Notes under the pieces: generated by a model | What the model saw: the letters and a program-made list of their open reading frames with translations, nothing else | The model's database searches: none | What the model was told of the DNA's origin: nothing | DNA from: Shimia_B sp038525525 | Lineage (GTDB): Bacteria; Pseudomonadota; Alphaproteobacteria; Rhodobacterales; Rhodobacteraceae | Reading direction: 5' to 3' | DNA: 64,000 bases | Assembly: GCA_038525525.1 (NCBI GenBank) | Contig: JBCBHO010000002.1 | Location: 310,001 to 374,000 of the forward strand | Part shown: piece by piece, positions 52,168-61,277 of the stretch | How positions within the stretch are numbered: the stretch's first letter is position 1 | How the letters are laid out: the number at the start of each line of letters is the position of its first letter | Translations under genes and position numbers: made by a program

Positions 52168-53196
52168 ATGACCGATGTACCGGAGCGCGCCAGCGCCTCA
52201 GGGAAGGGCAAAATGACCGAACCTTCAGGACTTACAAAGCAGCAAGTGGCGAGCCTTCTTGCAAAGAACGGCATCCTGATCGCGTTTGCGCTCTTCATCA
52301 TTGTGTTCACCCTGGCGAACGCGCGGTTCCTATCGCCGGACAACGTATTCTCCGTGGTGCGGTCATCGGCGATCCTGGGCGTCATGGCGCTCGGCGTCAC
52401 CTTCGTCGTGATCTCTGGCAATCTGGATCTGTCCGTCGGCTCCATGATGTCCTTCTCGACGATCGTGGTCCTTGATCTTCACGACAAGATCGGCCCTGCG
52501 CTCGCAATACCGGCCATGTTCGCAATGACGCTCTGCCTCGGCGCGATCATCGGGTTCCTCGTTGGCTATCTGAAGCTCAACTCACTCATCGTGACCCTGG
52601 GGATGTTGTCGGCCATCCATGGTCTGACGCTCACTTATTCGGGCGGCAAGAACATGGATATCGCGGATAAGGACGGCACTTGGTTTGCCATCTTCGGTCA
52701 GGGCGAAATCGCCGGTATCCCCGTCCCCATCCTTATCTTCATCGCGGTGGCCGCCCTGCTCGGCATGGTGCTCTCCCGCACACCCTTCGGCCGCAAGGTC
52801 TACGCTGTGGGGGGCAACGGCACGGCAGCCACCTTCTCCGGCATCCCGCGCGCGCGAACCGTCTTCTACTGCTACCTGATCTCGGCGGCCTGTGTGGCGA
52901 CGGCGGGCCTGATCCAGGCCTCACGGTCGCTCGGTTCGCAGAACACCGTGGGCCAAGGGCTGGAGCTCGAAGTGCTCGCCGCGGTTATTCTCGGCGGCGC
53001 GTCCCTTCTCGGCGGGTCTGGCACGATCTTCAAGACGGTCATCGGCGTCCTCATCCTGGGCTTCATCCAGAACGGCCTGCTCCTCATGGGGCTCCAGTTC
53101 TACGTCCAGTTCGTCGTGACCTTCGTCATCATCATCCTTGCGGTCTGGCTCGATATCGCGGCCAAGCGCGGCAAGCTCCTGTCGCCGATCGCCTGA
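52168..53196 (+). CDS. sugar ABC transporter permease (RbsC-like), first copy
   Basis: This 342-residue inner-membrane permease has eight to ten helices. The RbsC/BPD_transp_2 pattern is seen in GVTFVVISGNLDLSVGSMMSF, LNSLIVTLGMLSAIHGL, VYAVGGNGTAATFSGIPRAR and LEVLAAVILGGASLLGGSGT. It pairs with the second permease to make a heterodimeric channel. The first 30 residues are charged and cytoplasmic. Fifty bases separate it from the preceding SDR gene. Confidence 0.93.
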   Translation: MTDVPERASASGKGKMTEPSGLTKQQVASLLAKNGILIAFALFIIVFTLANARFLSPDNVFSVVRSSAILGVMALGVTFVVISGNLDLSVGSMMSFSTIVVLDLHDKIGPALAIPAMFAMTLCLGAIIGFLVGYLKLNSLIVTLGMLSAIHGLTLTYSGGKNMDIADKDGTWFAIFGQGEIAGIPVPILIFIAVAALLGMVLSRTPFGRKVYAVGGNGTAATFSGIPRARTVFYCYLISAACVATAGLIQASRSLGSQNTVGQGLELEVLAAVILGGASLLGGSGTIFKTVIGVLILGFIQNGLLLMGLQFYVQFVVTFVIIILAVWLDIAAKRGKLLSPIA

Positions 53197-53209
53197 GGGA
53201 GGGCACGCC

Positions 53210-54226
53210 ATGGCAACCGCATTCTCACAACCCGGCGCGCTTTCGAAGGCGCTGAAGGGCGGCGCGATCTGGGGCTTCATCGTGCTCCAACTGATCTTCT
53301 TCAGCGTGGCGGGCGAATACCTCGCCCTGACAGACACCGCCTTCATGGATTACGAGAACATGCTGCTGCTTTTGAAGCAGTCGGCCCCCATCGGCATCAT
53401 CGCAATGGGCATGACCATCGTGATGGTGAACGGCAATATCGACCTTTCCGTGGGCGCAACCTTCGCAATCGCCGCGATCATCCTGCTCGATTCGATGACA
53501 TGGCCCATCTTCGCGGGCCTTGGCGACTGGGTGATCCCCGTGGCATGGCTGCTGGCGCTCGCCGTGGGCACGATCCTCGGCGCACTTAATGGCTTCATCG
53601 TCTGGAAAACGGGGGTCGACGCCTTCATCGTGACGCTCGGCGCGATGCTCGGCTATCGCGGCATCGTCTTCATGTTCAACGGCGAGAACCCGACAAGCCA
53701 CCTCAACTGGACGCTCGTGGACTTCGCGGAGGCGCAGTTTCTCGGGCTCCACACTGCCACGTGGTTCCTCCTCGGCGTGACGCTGGTCATGTGGTTTGTC
53801 ATGACCCGCACAGTCCACGGTCGAAACGCCTACGCCATCGGCGACAATCGCGAGGCGGCGATCAATGCCGGCATACGCGTGGGCCCGCACATGATGATCA
53901 ACTTCGCGATCATCGGCTTCCTCGCCGCGCTCTCGGCGGTGGTGTTCTACTCCGAGTCGGGCTCCGTGAACCCCAATGACGGCCAGCTTTACGAGCTTTG
54001 GGTCATTACCGCCGTCGTCCTTGGCGGCACCAAGATCACCGGCGGGGCGGGCAACGTCATCGGCACGTTCGGCGGCGTCATCGCGATCCAGCTCCTGCGC
54101 AAGGGCCTTGGCCATATCGGCGCGGACACGTCCACCGTGAACCTCGTCATCGGCTGCATCCTCATCGCCGTGCTCTTCCTCGACCGACAGCTCAACGTGA
54201 AGGGCAAGGAGGCCCTGAAGGTATGA
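53210..54226 (+). CDS. sugar ABC transporter permease (RbsC-like), second copy
   Basis: This 338-residue permease has the same fold as its neighbour: GMTIVMVNGNIDLSVGATFAI, DAFIVTLGAMLGYRGIVFMFNGENP, NAYAIGDNREAAINAGI and ELWVITAVVLGGTKITGGAGN. Two non-identical permeases indicate a heterodimer, as in some xylose or rhamnose-type importers. The ATG lies 13 bases after the first permease stop. Its own stop overlaps the ATPase start (ATGA). Confidence 0.93.
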   Translation: MATAFSQPGALSKALKGGAIWGFIVLQLIFFSVAGEYLALTDTAFMDYENMLLLLKQSAPIGIIAMGMTIVMVNGNIDLSVGATFAIAAIILLDSMTWPIFAGLGDWVIPVAWLLALAVGTILGALNGFIVWKTGVDAFIVTLGAMLGYRGIVFMFNGENPTSHLNWTLVDFAEAQFLGLHTATWFLLGVTLVMWFVMTRTVHGRNAYAIGDNREAAINAGIRVGPHMMINFAIIGFLAALSAVVFYSESGSVNPNDGQLYELWVITAVVLGGTKITGGAGNVIGTFGGVIAIQLLRKGLGHIGADTSTVNLVIGCILIAVLFLDRQLNVKGKEALKV

Positions 54227-55728
54227 CAGACCCCGTCCTCCGCCTCGAACACATCACCAAGACGTTTCCCGGCGTCAAAGCGCTCGACGACGTTTCATTC
54301 TCGGTCCTGCCCGGAGAAGTGCACGCCCTCATGGGCGAAAACGGAGCCGGAAAATCAACGTCGATGAAGGTCCTTGGCGGGATCTATCAGCCGGACGAGG
54401 GCGCCATCTTTGTCGAAGAAGAGCAGGTCGTCATGCACGGACCGCTCGATGCCAAGGCCAAAGGCATCGTCTTCATTCACCAAGAGCTCTCGCTGGCCTC
54501 TGAGCTGACGGTGGCAGAGAACATCTATCTCGGGGAGCTCCCACGGCGCGGATTTGGCCGCGTGGACTGGGCCACGCTTTATACCAAGACCGACGCCATC
54601 CTGAAAAAGCTGAAGGTCGGCTTCAACGCGCGCACACGGGTCGGAGACCTCTCGATTGCCAATCAACAGATGGTGGAGATCGCCCGCGCGCTTACCGTGG
54701 ACGCCAAGGCCGTCATCTTCGACGAACCGACCGCCTCGCTCACCGACGCGGAGAAGGTCGTCCTCTTCGACGTCATCGCTGACCTGCAGAAGGAAGGCGT
54801 GGGCATCGTCTACATTTCTCACCGCATGGAGGAGATCTTCAAGATCACCGACCGCGTCACCGTCCTGCGCGACGGGCAATATGTCGGCACCGTGGAAACC
54901 GCAGCCTCGAACGAGGAGAGCGTCACGAACATGATGATCGGGCGCAGTCTCGATCTGAGCCGCAACACCTCGCACCACGAGCTCGGCGACGTCGCGCTCG
55001 AGGTGCGCGGGCTGAGCTGCGGCAAGCTCTTCGAGGACGTGAGCTTCGAGGTCCGGCGTGGCGAAGTGCTGGGCTTCTACGGGCTCGTGGGCGCCGGCCG
55101 CACCGAGATCGCGGAAACGCTCTTTGGCCTTCGCGATCCTTCGGCTGGGGAGATCCTGCTCGACGGTCAATCCGTGCGGATTTCTTCCCCGCAAGATGCT
55201 ATTGCCAAGGGCATCTCGCTGGTGCCCGAAGACCGCAAGGGCCAGGGCCTCGTTCTCGGCATGAACCTGAGGGACAACATGACCCTGCCCCAGGTGGATG
55301 ACCTCCGCGCCGGGCCCTTCGTGGCAGAAGGTGCAGAGGTCGCGATCTACGATCTCTATCGAGAAAAGCTCGATATCCGAGCGCCCGGCTGGAAGGCGCA
55401 GGCCGGAAACCTCTCCGGGGGCAACCAGCAAAAGATCGTCATCGGCAAATGGCTCTCGATGCAGCCTAACGTGCTCATCGTCGACGAACCCACGCGTGGC
55501 ATCGACGTGGGCTCCAAATCCGAGATCCACAAGCTGCTGCGTGGACTGGCCGCGCAAGGCTATGCCGTGATCGTCATCAGCTCCGAGATGCCGGAGGTGC
55601 TTCACGTCTCAGACCGGATCGTGGCAATGTATTCCGGGCGCGTCATGCGCACCTTCACGTCCGAGGAAGTGACCGAGGATAATCTCATCCAGGCCATTTC
55701 CGGGCTCACCGGCGATCGCGCCGCTTGA
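54223..55728 (+). CDS. sugar ABC transporter ATP-binding protein (RbsA-like, two cassettes)
   Basis: This 501-residue protein has two ABC domains. The first has Walker A GENGAGKSTSMKV and an intact Walker B IFDEPTASLT. The second has the degenerate Walker A GLVGAGRTEIAETL usual in RbsA/XylG, signature LSGGNQQKIVIGKWL and EPTRGIDVGSK. It energises the paired permeases. Arrangement of binding protein, permeases and RbsA-type ATPase in one operon is that of carbohydrate uptake type-2 importers. Confidence 0.94.
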   Translation: MTDPVLRLEHITKTFPGVKALDDVSFSVLPGEVHALMGENGAGKSTSMKVLGGIYQPDEGAIFVEEEQVVMHGPLDAKAKGIVFIHQELSLASELTVAENIYLGELPRRGFGRVDWATLYTKTDAILKKLKVGFNARTRVGDLSIANQQMVEIARALTVDAKAVIFDEPTASLTDAEKVVLFDVIADLQKEGVGIVYISHRMEEIFKITDRVTVLRDGQYVGTVETAASNEESVTNMMIGRSLDLSRNTSHHELGDVALEVRGLSCGKLFEDVSFEVRRGEVLGFYGLVGAGRTEIAETLFGLRDPSAGEILLDGQSVRISSPQDAIAKGISLVPEDRKGQGLVLGMNLRDNMTLPQVDDLRAGPFVAEGAEVAIYDLYREKLDIRAPGWKAQAGNLSGGNQQKIVIGKWLSMQPNVLIVDEPTRGIDVGSKSEIHKLLRGLAAQGYAVIVISSEMPEVLHVSDRIVAMYSGRVMRTFTSEEVTEDNLIQAISGLTGDRAA

Positions 55729-55759
55729 ACCGACACGAACTACGAACCAAGGAGCGTTC

Positions 55760-56617
55760 ATGAAACTCTTGCGCTACGGTGCCGCAGGTGCCGAGAAACC
55801 GGGCTTGCTTGATCAGGATGGCCGGGTCAGGGATCTCTCGGCCCATGTCTCAGACATCGCTGGCGATGCGCTCACGCCGGAGGGGCTTGCTGCAATCGCG
55901 AAGCTCGACATGGCTGCCCTGCCCATGGTCGAGGGCACGCCTCAGCAAGACCTGCGCCTTGGGCCCTGCGTGGGCTCCATAGGAAAATTCATCTGCATTG
56001 GCCTGAACTACGCGGACCATGCAGAGGAGGCCGGGATGCCTATCCCCGCAGAGCCCATCATCTTCAATAAGTGGACCTCCGCTGTCGTGGGCCCCGATGA
56101 CGCGATCCAGATCCCCCGCGACAGCACACGGACCGATTGGGAAGTGGAGCTCGGCGTCGTCATCGGGCGCGGCGGGAGCTACATCGACGAAGCAAACGCG
56201 CTGGATCACGTGGCCGGGTATTGCGTCGTCAACGACGTCTCCGAGCGCGAATTCCAGCTCGACCGCGCAGGCACTTGGGACAAGGGCAAGGGCTGCGACA
56301 CCTTCGGCCCAACCGGCCCGTGGCTTGTCACCCCGGACGAGGTCGGAGATATCGACGCGCTCGGCATGTGGCTCGACGTGGACGGTGAGCGCATGCAGAC
56401 AGGCTCCACCGCCACGCTGATCTTCAAGGTGCCGCACCTCATCTCCTACTGCTCTCACTTCATGAGCTTGCAACCGGGAGACATCATCTCCACCGGCACG
56501 CCGCCGGGTGTCGGGATGGGCTTCAAGCCCCCGCGCTACCTGAAGGGCGGAGAAACCGTGACGCTGGGCATCGACGGCCTCGGCCAGCAGACACAGACCG
56601 TCCTCCCCGCCGCTTAA
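55760..56617 (+). CDS. fumarylacetoacetate hydrolase (FAH)-family, 2,4-diketo-3-deoxy-L-fuconate hydrolase-like
   Basis: This 285-residue protein is of the FAH superfamily. The metal and catalytic region is VGSIGKFICIGLNYADHAEE, then DWEVELGVVIGRGG (paired Glu) and VVNDVSEREFQLDR (Asp). It closely resembles proteins annotated as 2,4-diketo-3-deoxy-L-fuconate hydrolase or ureidoglycolate lyase, which split a diketo acid into pyruvate plus L-lactate. It lies 31 bases behind the importer ATPase and ends the rightward operon. Its partners on the opposite strand (the sugar-acid SDRs and the hydroxyacid oxidase) fit such a route. Substrate is not proven. Confidence 0.85.
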   Translation: MKLLRYGAAGAEKPGLLDQDGRVRDLSAHVSDIAGDALTPEGLAAIAKLDMAALPMVEGTPQQDLRLGPCVGSIGKFICIGLNYADHAEEAGMPIPAEPIIFNKWTSAVVGPDDAIQIPRDSTRTDWEVELGVVIGRGGSYIDEANALDHVAGYCVVNDVSEREFQLDRAGTWDKGKGCDTFGPTGPWLVTPDEVGDIDALGMWLDVDGERMQTGSTATLIFKVPHLISYCSHFMSLQPGDIISTGTPPGVGMGFKPPRYLKGGETVTLGIDGLGQQTQTVLPAA

Positions 56618-57120
56618 GGCAGACCACGGCGCAGCGCGTAGAGGTGATCGGGGTGGTCATAGCCCTCAAGCATCACGTCGCGCTGCATAATGCCGCCGAG
56701 CTTCTTGAGCAGGGCCACCGAGGCTGTGTTGCCGGGATCAACAATTGCGACCACCTCCGTATCGCCCGCAGCCTCGATAACGCCACGTACGGCTTCGGTC
56801 GCAAGACCCCGCCCCCACGAGCGCCGCGCAAAGCGAAAGCCAAGCTCGCATTCATCCGGGCCCAGCCGCTCAGGCGCGGCCTTGAGGCTGACATATCCGA
56901 TCACCGCGCCTGACGCGCGCTCTTCGATAGCCCAGACGCCGCGCCCGGGGCTCTCCTCTCCCGCTCCGCTCATGGCATCGGTGTGCCATTTTGCCTGTGA
57001 GGCCATGTCGAGCGGGCCGTGATCGCTGAACGCCATCACCTCGGCATCGCCGAGAATTGCTCGCAGTCGAGCCGCGTCTTCCGGCACCCAGCGCCGCAGA
57101 AGCAGGCGCGGTGTCAGCAT
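56614..57120 (-). CDS. GNAT-family N-acetyltransferase (RimJ-like)
   Basis: This 168-residue protein begins MLTPRLLLRRWVPEDAARL and contains FRFARRSWGRGLATEAVRGVIE, the acetyl-CoA pyrophosphate-binding loop (R/Q-x-x-G-x-G/A). This is the RimJ/RimL branch (Acetyltransf_3), which acetylates protein N-termini, aminoglycosides or small amines. It follows nadE by 17 bases on the minus strand and converges with the FAH gene, sharing overlapping stop codons. The substrate is unknown. Confidence 0.88.
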   Translation of the reverse strand: MLTPRLLLRRWVPEDAARLRAILGDAEVMAFSDHGPLDMASQAKWHTDAMSGAGEESPGRGVWAIEERASGAVIGYVSLKAAPERLGPDECELGFRFARRSWGRGLATEAVRGVIEAAGDTEVVAIVDPGNTASVALLKKLGGIMQRDVMLEGYDHPDHLYALRRGLP

Positions 57121-57137
57121 CCGCGGCGGGCGCACCC

Positions 57138-58796
57138 TCAGCTCGGGTCGCGCCAGCGGCTCACGATCGGGTAGCGCCGATCCAGCCAGAAGGCGCGGTG
57201 CGTGAGACGCGCCCCGGGGGCGGACTGGAAGCGCTTGTACTCGGAGATGTAGAGCAAGTGCTCGATCTTCTTGACGGTTTCGCGATCGTATCCCGCGGCC
57301 ACGCAATCCGAGACACTCGCCTCCTCGTCCACCAGCAAGGTGAGGATGCCATCGAGGACGTCGTAGGGCGGCAGGCTGTCCTCGTCCTTTTGATCGGCAC
57401 GCAGCTCCGCCGAGGGCGGTTTGTCGATGATCGAAACCGGGATCACCTCGCCCTCGGGGCCTTTCATCCAGTTCCTGTGATTTGCGTTTCGCCAGCGGCA
57501 TTGCTCGAAGACCCGTGTCTTGTAGAGGTCCTTGATCGGATTGTAGCCGCCCGACATGTCGCCGTAGATCGTGGCATAGCCCACCGCTACCTCGGACTTG
57601 TTACCGGTCGTCAGCAGCATCTCACCGAACTTGTTCGACATCGCCATGAGCAGAAGCCCGCGGAGCCGGGACTGGATGTTCTCCTCGGTGACATCCGCGT
57701 CACGACCATTGAAGATCGGCGCGAGCGTTTCCGTCACCGCCGCGCGCGGGCCCGAGATGGGCACCGTGTCGTAATGCACGCCGAGCCGCTTTGCGATGTC
57801 CTCGGCGTCCGAAAGTGACCCGCCGGACGTATACTCGGAGGGCAGCATCACGCAGCGCACATTCTCGGCGCCAAGCGCATCGACTGCGATGGTGGCCACG
57901 ATCGCGCTGTCCACGCCGCCCGAGAGACCGAGCAGCACCTTCGAAAAGCCTGTCTTGCCCAGATAGTCGCGGAGCGTCTCCACCATGACGCGGTAATCCT
58001 GCTCCCACGCATCGGGATGCGGTGCCCGTGGGCCGTCGGCGATCACCCAGCCCGTGTTCGTCTGCGTGAGCTCGATCGTCTCGATGGCCTCGTCAAAGAC
58101 AGGCATCCGCGCAGCCAGGGCACCGCCGGCGTTGAGCACGAAGGACCCGCCGTCAAAGCACTGGTCATCCTGGGCGCCGACCATATTGAGATAGACAATG
58201 GGAAGCCCCGTCTCCGTGACGCGCGCCACCATGTGGTTCAGGCGCACGTCGAATTTCTCCCTGTGGTAAGGTGACCCGTTCGGCACGATCAGGACCTCCG
58301 CCCCGGTCTCGGCCAAGGCCTCCGACACTTCCGGGTGCCATGCATCCTCGCAGATGGGCGTGCCGATGCGGATGCCATTCACCTCGTAGGGCCCCTGCAC
58401 GGGACCCGGGGCATAGAGCCTCACCTCGTCGAAGATGCCGTCATTCGGGCGTTCTCGTTTGAGCACGCGATGTGCGATCTGGCCGCCCTCGAGGATGAAA
58501 TATCCATTGTAGAGCAATCCGCCTTGCCGGACCGGCCCGCCGATCCCGATCGCCGGCCCATCCGCGCAGGCCGCGGCGAGTGCGTCGATTTCCGCCAGGG
58601 CCGCCGCGGCGAAAGCGGGCTTCATGATGAGATCTTGGGTCTGATATCCTGTGATGAACATCTCTGGCAGGGCGAGCATGTCCGCACCGGCGGCCTTGGC
58701 CTCTGTCCAGGCGTCCCGGGCCTTTTTCGCATTGCCTTTCAGATCCCCGACCGTGGGGTTCAGCTGCGCCAGCGTCAGGCGGAATGTGCGTGGCAT
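57138..58796 (-). CDS. nadE: glutamine-dependent NAD+ synthase
   Basis: This 552-residue enzyme makes NAD from deamido-NAD. The N-terminal nitrilase-type glutaminase has MLALPEMFITGYQTQD (catalytic Glu) and GTPICEDAWHPEV (catalytic Cys). The C-terminal synthetase has the PP-loop LLGLSGGVDSAIVATIAVD and LLLMAMSNKFGEMLLTTGNKSE. AAGGAGG precedes the ATG. It heads a two-gene unit with the GNAT gene. nadD of the same pathway is elsewhere in the window and not co-transcribed. Confidence 0.96.
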   Translation of the reverse strand: MPRTFRLTLAQLNPTVGDLKGNAKKARDAWTEAKAAGADMLALPEMFITGYQTQDLIMKPAFAAAALAEIDALAAACADGPAIGIGGPVRQGGLLYNGYFILEGGQIAHRVLKRERPNDGIFDEVRLYAPGPVQGPYEVNGIRIGTPICEDAWHPEVSEALAETGAEVLIVPNGSPYHREKFDVRLNHMVARVTETGLPIVYLNMVGAQDDQCFDGGSFVLNAGGALAARMPVFDEAIETIELTQTNTGWVIADGPRAPHPDAWEQDYRVMVETLRDYLGKTGFSKVLLGLSGGVDSAIVATIAVDALGAENVRCVMLPSEYTSGGSLSDAEDIAKRLGVHYDTVPISGPRAAVTETLAPIFNGRDADVTEENIQSRLRGLLLMAMSNKFGEMLLTTGNKSEVAVGYATIYGDMSGGYNPIKDLYKTRVFEQCRWRNANHRNWMKGPEGEVIPVSIIDKPPSAELRADQKDEDSLPPYDVLDGILTLLVDEEASVSDCVAAGYDRETVKKIEHLLYISEYKRFQSAPGARLTHRAFWLDRRYPIVSRWRDPS

Positions 58797-59010
58797 AGAT
58801 GCCTCCTTTGCGGGGTGGTCCGCAGCTCGCGCGCCGTGCCTATCGTGCGACGCGATCCTGCGGAAGCCCGCGCGCCATGTTCACGATAGAGATATGGGTG
58901 TTGTCTGCGCAGCCCACCTCATTTAGCGTTTGGTCGCACGTCGCCCACAAGGGCCGCAGGGGCCGCGCGCCAGCTGCGGACATCGTGGGCCGAGGAGTGG
59001 GGTCATTACT

Positions 59011-60456
59011 ATGCAGTTTGCCTGGTTCGCAGCGGGCGCGATGGCGCTGAGCCTTTCAACAGGCGCGGCATATGCGCAAGCCACTGCAACGAAGCAGTTC
59101 GATGATGGCGGCGTCTACGAAGGCGAGTTCCGCAACGGTCTGCAACATGGCCAAGGCACCTACCGGCTTCCGAGCGGGTACGAATATACCGGCGAATGGG
59201 TGGACGGAGAAATCCGCGGGCAAGGGACAGCGCGCTTCCCGAATGGCTCCGTCTACGTGGGAGAGTTCGCCCGCGGCAAACCCAGCGGTGAAGGACGCAT
59301 CACCTTTGCCGATGGCGGGACCTATGAGGGAACATGGACCGACGGCAAGATCACCGGTGCAGGGACCGCGATCTACGCGAATGGCGTCCGCTACGAGGGC
59401 GGGTTTCGCGAGGCCATGCACCACGGCGACGGGACGATGACGACGCCCGAGGGCTACGTCTACGTCGGTAACTGGGTGAACGGCGTCAAGGAAGGCGAGG
59501 GCCGCATCACCTACCCGGACGGCGCGATCTACGAAGGTGACATGCTCCGTGGCGTGCGTGACGGGGTGGGCAAGCTCACGATGCCCGATGGCCTCATCTA
59601 CGAAGGCCTCTGGGAGAACGGCGAGATCAACGGCACCGGCCGCCTCACGCAGCCCAACGGCGACGTCTACGAGGGCACCCTCGCCGCCGGTCGGCGCGAG
59701 GGGCAAGGCCGTGTGACCTACGCCAACGGGGACACCTACGAAGGCGCGTTCGCCAATGACCTCCGCCATGGGCAAGGCACCTTTCGCGGCACGGACGGCT
59801 ATATCTACGTCGGCAGCTGGATCGACGGTCGTGTCGAGGGGGTCGGCGAGGTCACCTACCCCGACGGATCCGTTTACACCGGCGAGTTCGCCAACGATGT
59901 CGCCAACGGTTTCGGCAAGATCGTCTATCCGGACGGCTCCTCCTACGAGGGAGCGTGGGTGGACGGCGTCATCGAAGGCCAAGGCATCGCGACCTATGCC
60001 AATGGCGTGGTCTACGAGGGCGGCTTCCGCAATGCACTCAACCATGGCCAAGGCGTCATGACCTATGCTGACGGCTATCGGTACGAGGGCGCATGGATTG
60101 ATGGGCAGCGCGAGGGTGAAGGTATCGCCACCTACGCTGACGGCACCGTCTACGAAGGCAGCTTCCTCGCCGGGCAGCGTCACGGGCAGGGCAGCATCGT
60201 CATGCCGGACGGCTTCCGCTACGAAGGCGCGTGGGCGCGTGGTGAGATCGACGGTGCGGGTGTCGCCACCTACGCCAATGGCGACGTGTACGAGGGGACC
60301 TTCAGAAACGGTCGCCGTCAGGGCGAGGGCACGATGCGCTATGCGAACGGGGACTCGGCAAGCGGCACCTGGGAAGACGGCGCCCTCAGCGAGGCGCGCG
60401 AGATCATCATCGAGGCCGATGAGCCCGAGGAAGCGGCCGAACCGACGGACGGCTGA
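59011..60456 (+). CDS. exported MORN-repeat protein (19 repeats)
   Basis: The 481-residue protein has a signal peptide (about residues 1-24, ending AYAQA) and then 19 consecutive 23-residue MORN units of the form GxxYxGxWxxGxxxGxGxxxYxx, ending in a short acidic tail (ADEPEEAAEPTDG). The last unit is degenerate. MORN arrays form a curved beta ladder that binds lipids or proteins. The repeats alternate Phe and Trp at the same position, pointing to growth by two-unit duplication. It stands alone, between nadE (divergent) and an SDR (convergent). Function is unknown. Confidence 0.88.
   Translation: MQFAWFAAGAMALSLSTGAAYAQATATKQFDDGGVYEGEFRNGLQHGQGTYRLPSGYEYTGEWVDGEIRGQGTARFPNGSVYVGEFARGKPSGEGRITFADGGTYEGTWTDGKITGAGTAIYANGVRYEGGFREAMHHGDGTMTTPEGYVYVGNWVNGVKEGEGRITYPDGAIYEGDMLRGVRDGVGKLTMPDGLIYEGLWENGEINGTGRLTQPNGDVYEGTLAAGRREGQGRVTYANGDTYEGAFANDLRHGQGTFRGTDGYIYVGSWIDGRVEGVGEVTYPDGSVYTGEFANDVANGFGKIVYPDGSSYEGAWVDGVIEGQGIATYANGVVYEGGFRNALNHGQGVMTYADGYRYEGAWIDGQREGEGIATYADGTVYEGSFLAGQRHGQGSIVMPDGFRYEGAWARGEIDGAGVATYANGDVYEGTFRNGRRQGEGTMRYANGDSASGTWEDGALSEAREIIIEADEPEEAAEPTDG
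59107..60417 (+). repeat. 19 tandem 69-bp coding repeats (MORN units)
   Basis: Nineteen 69-base units encode the MORN ladder with no insertions or deletions between units. DNA identity between units is imperfect, so this is an old expansion and not a slippage array. Confidence 0.85.
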
Positions 60457-60488
60457 CGGTCACAGGTGACTGTCACCGCTGGCGGGCA

Positions 60489-61148
60489 CTACCAGGGGAC
60501 AGCCTCTCCTTTCCAATCATAAAAAGTACCGCTCTCTGCCGGCGTTCGCTTAAGGAGAACGTCTACAAGGTGGCGCGCGCTCTCGTCCGGAGACAGCTTG
60601 TCATGGCCACTGAAGCCTTCGGTGAATGAGGTCGCAACCGTGCCGGGATGAAGCGCCAGGAGCCGGGCCTCTTTGTGGGACCTGCCGAGTTCCACGGCTG
60701 CGCCGTGGATGATCTGGTTCAAAGCGGCCTTTGCGGCCCGATACGAATACCAGCCACCGAGCTTGTTGTCCCCGATGGAGCCAACGCGCGCAGAAAGCAC
60801 CCCGCAGAAGGCAGCCCCTTCCCGCGGGAGAAGCTGTGGGAGATGCCGTAGGATAAGCGCTGGCCCGATCGTGTTCGTGCGGAATTGGTCCTCCATCGCG
60901 TCAGCCGTCAATGCCTTGAGCGATTTCTCGGGCCCCTGCCCCGCACCATCGAGCTTGCCCGTGGCCACCATGACGATGTCGAACGCGCCGAGCCCGCTGA
61001 GCGCTGCGTCCACCGCGTCAGGGTTGGTCACGTCGAAACCGTCCTCGCTGCGGGAGAGCCTCGTGACGCGAAGCCCGCGCCCTTCGAGTTCCGCGGACAG
61101 CGCTTTTCCAATTCCGCCAGAGGCGCCGAGTACCAGTGCTTTTTCCAT
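60489..61148 (-). CDS. SDR family (C-factor/YciK-like)
   Basis: This 219-residue SDR begins MEKALVLGASGGIGKALSAEL and has ATGKLDGAGQGPEKSLKALT, a catalytic Ser region in CGVLSARVGSIGDN and YSYRAAKAALN. GTVATSFTEGFSG and the C-terminal SGTFYDWKGEAVPW are like the CsgA/C-factor SDR group of marine bacteria. The Arg after strand 2 (TRLSRSE) suggests NADP. An upstream in-frame ATG four codons earlier is an alternative start. The substrate is unknown. It is divergent from the propeller-like exported gene. Confidence 0.87.
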   Translation of the reverse strand: MEKALVLGASGGIGKALSAELEGRGLRVTRLSRSEDGFDVTNPDAVDAALSGLGAFDIVMVATGKLDGAGQGPEKSLKALTADAMEDQFRTNTIGPALILRHLPQLLPREGAAFCGVLSARVGSIGDNKLGGWYSYRAAKAALNQIIHGAAVELGRSHKEARLLALHPGTVATSFTEGFSGHDKLSPDESARHLVDVLLKRTPAESGTFYDWKGEAVPW

Positions 61149-61277
61149 GGCCGCGCACATAGCCTGACGGGGTCGAGGGGCCAGCCCCTCGAGCTCACAG
61201 AGGTACGGGGCACAAAGAAGCGAGGCCTTGTCCGGGAAATCTCTTGCCCTGTTTGGGCCGTGGGCCACTTCTTTCCC

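Noticed and set aside
43337..56617. Complete L-fucose or L-rhamnose non-phosphorylative pathway
   Set aside because: Lactonase and dehydratase genes are missing and an unrelated M24 protein is present, so only partial family resemblance is claimed.
59107..60417. Regular 69-base repeats as a CRISPR or minisatellite array
   Set aside because: They are in frame, diverged at DNA level, and encode canonical MORN units with no spacers.
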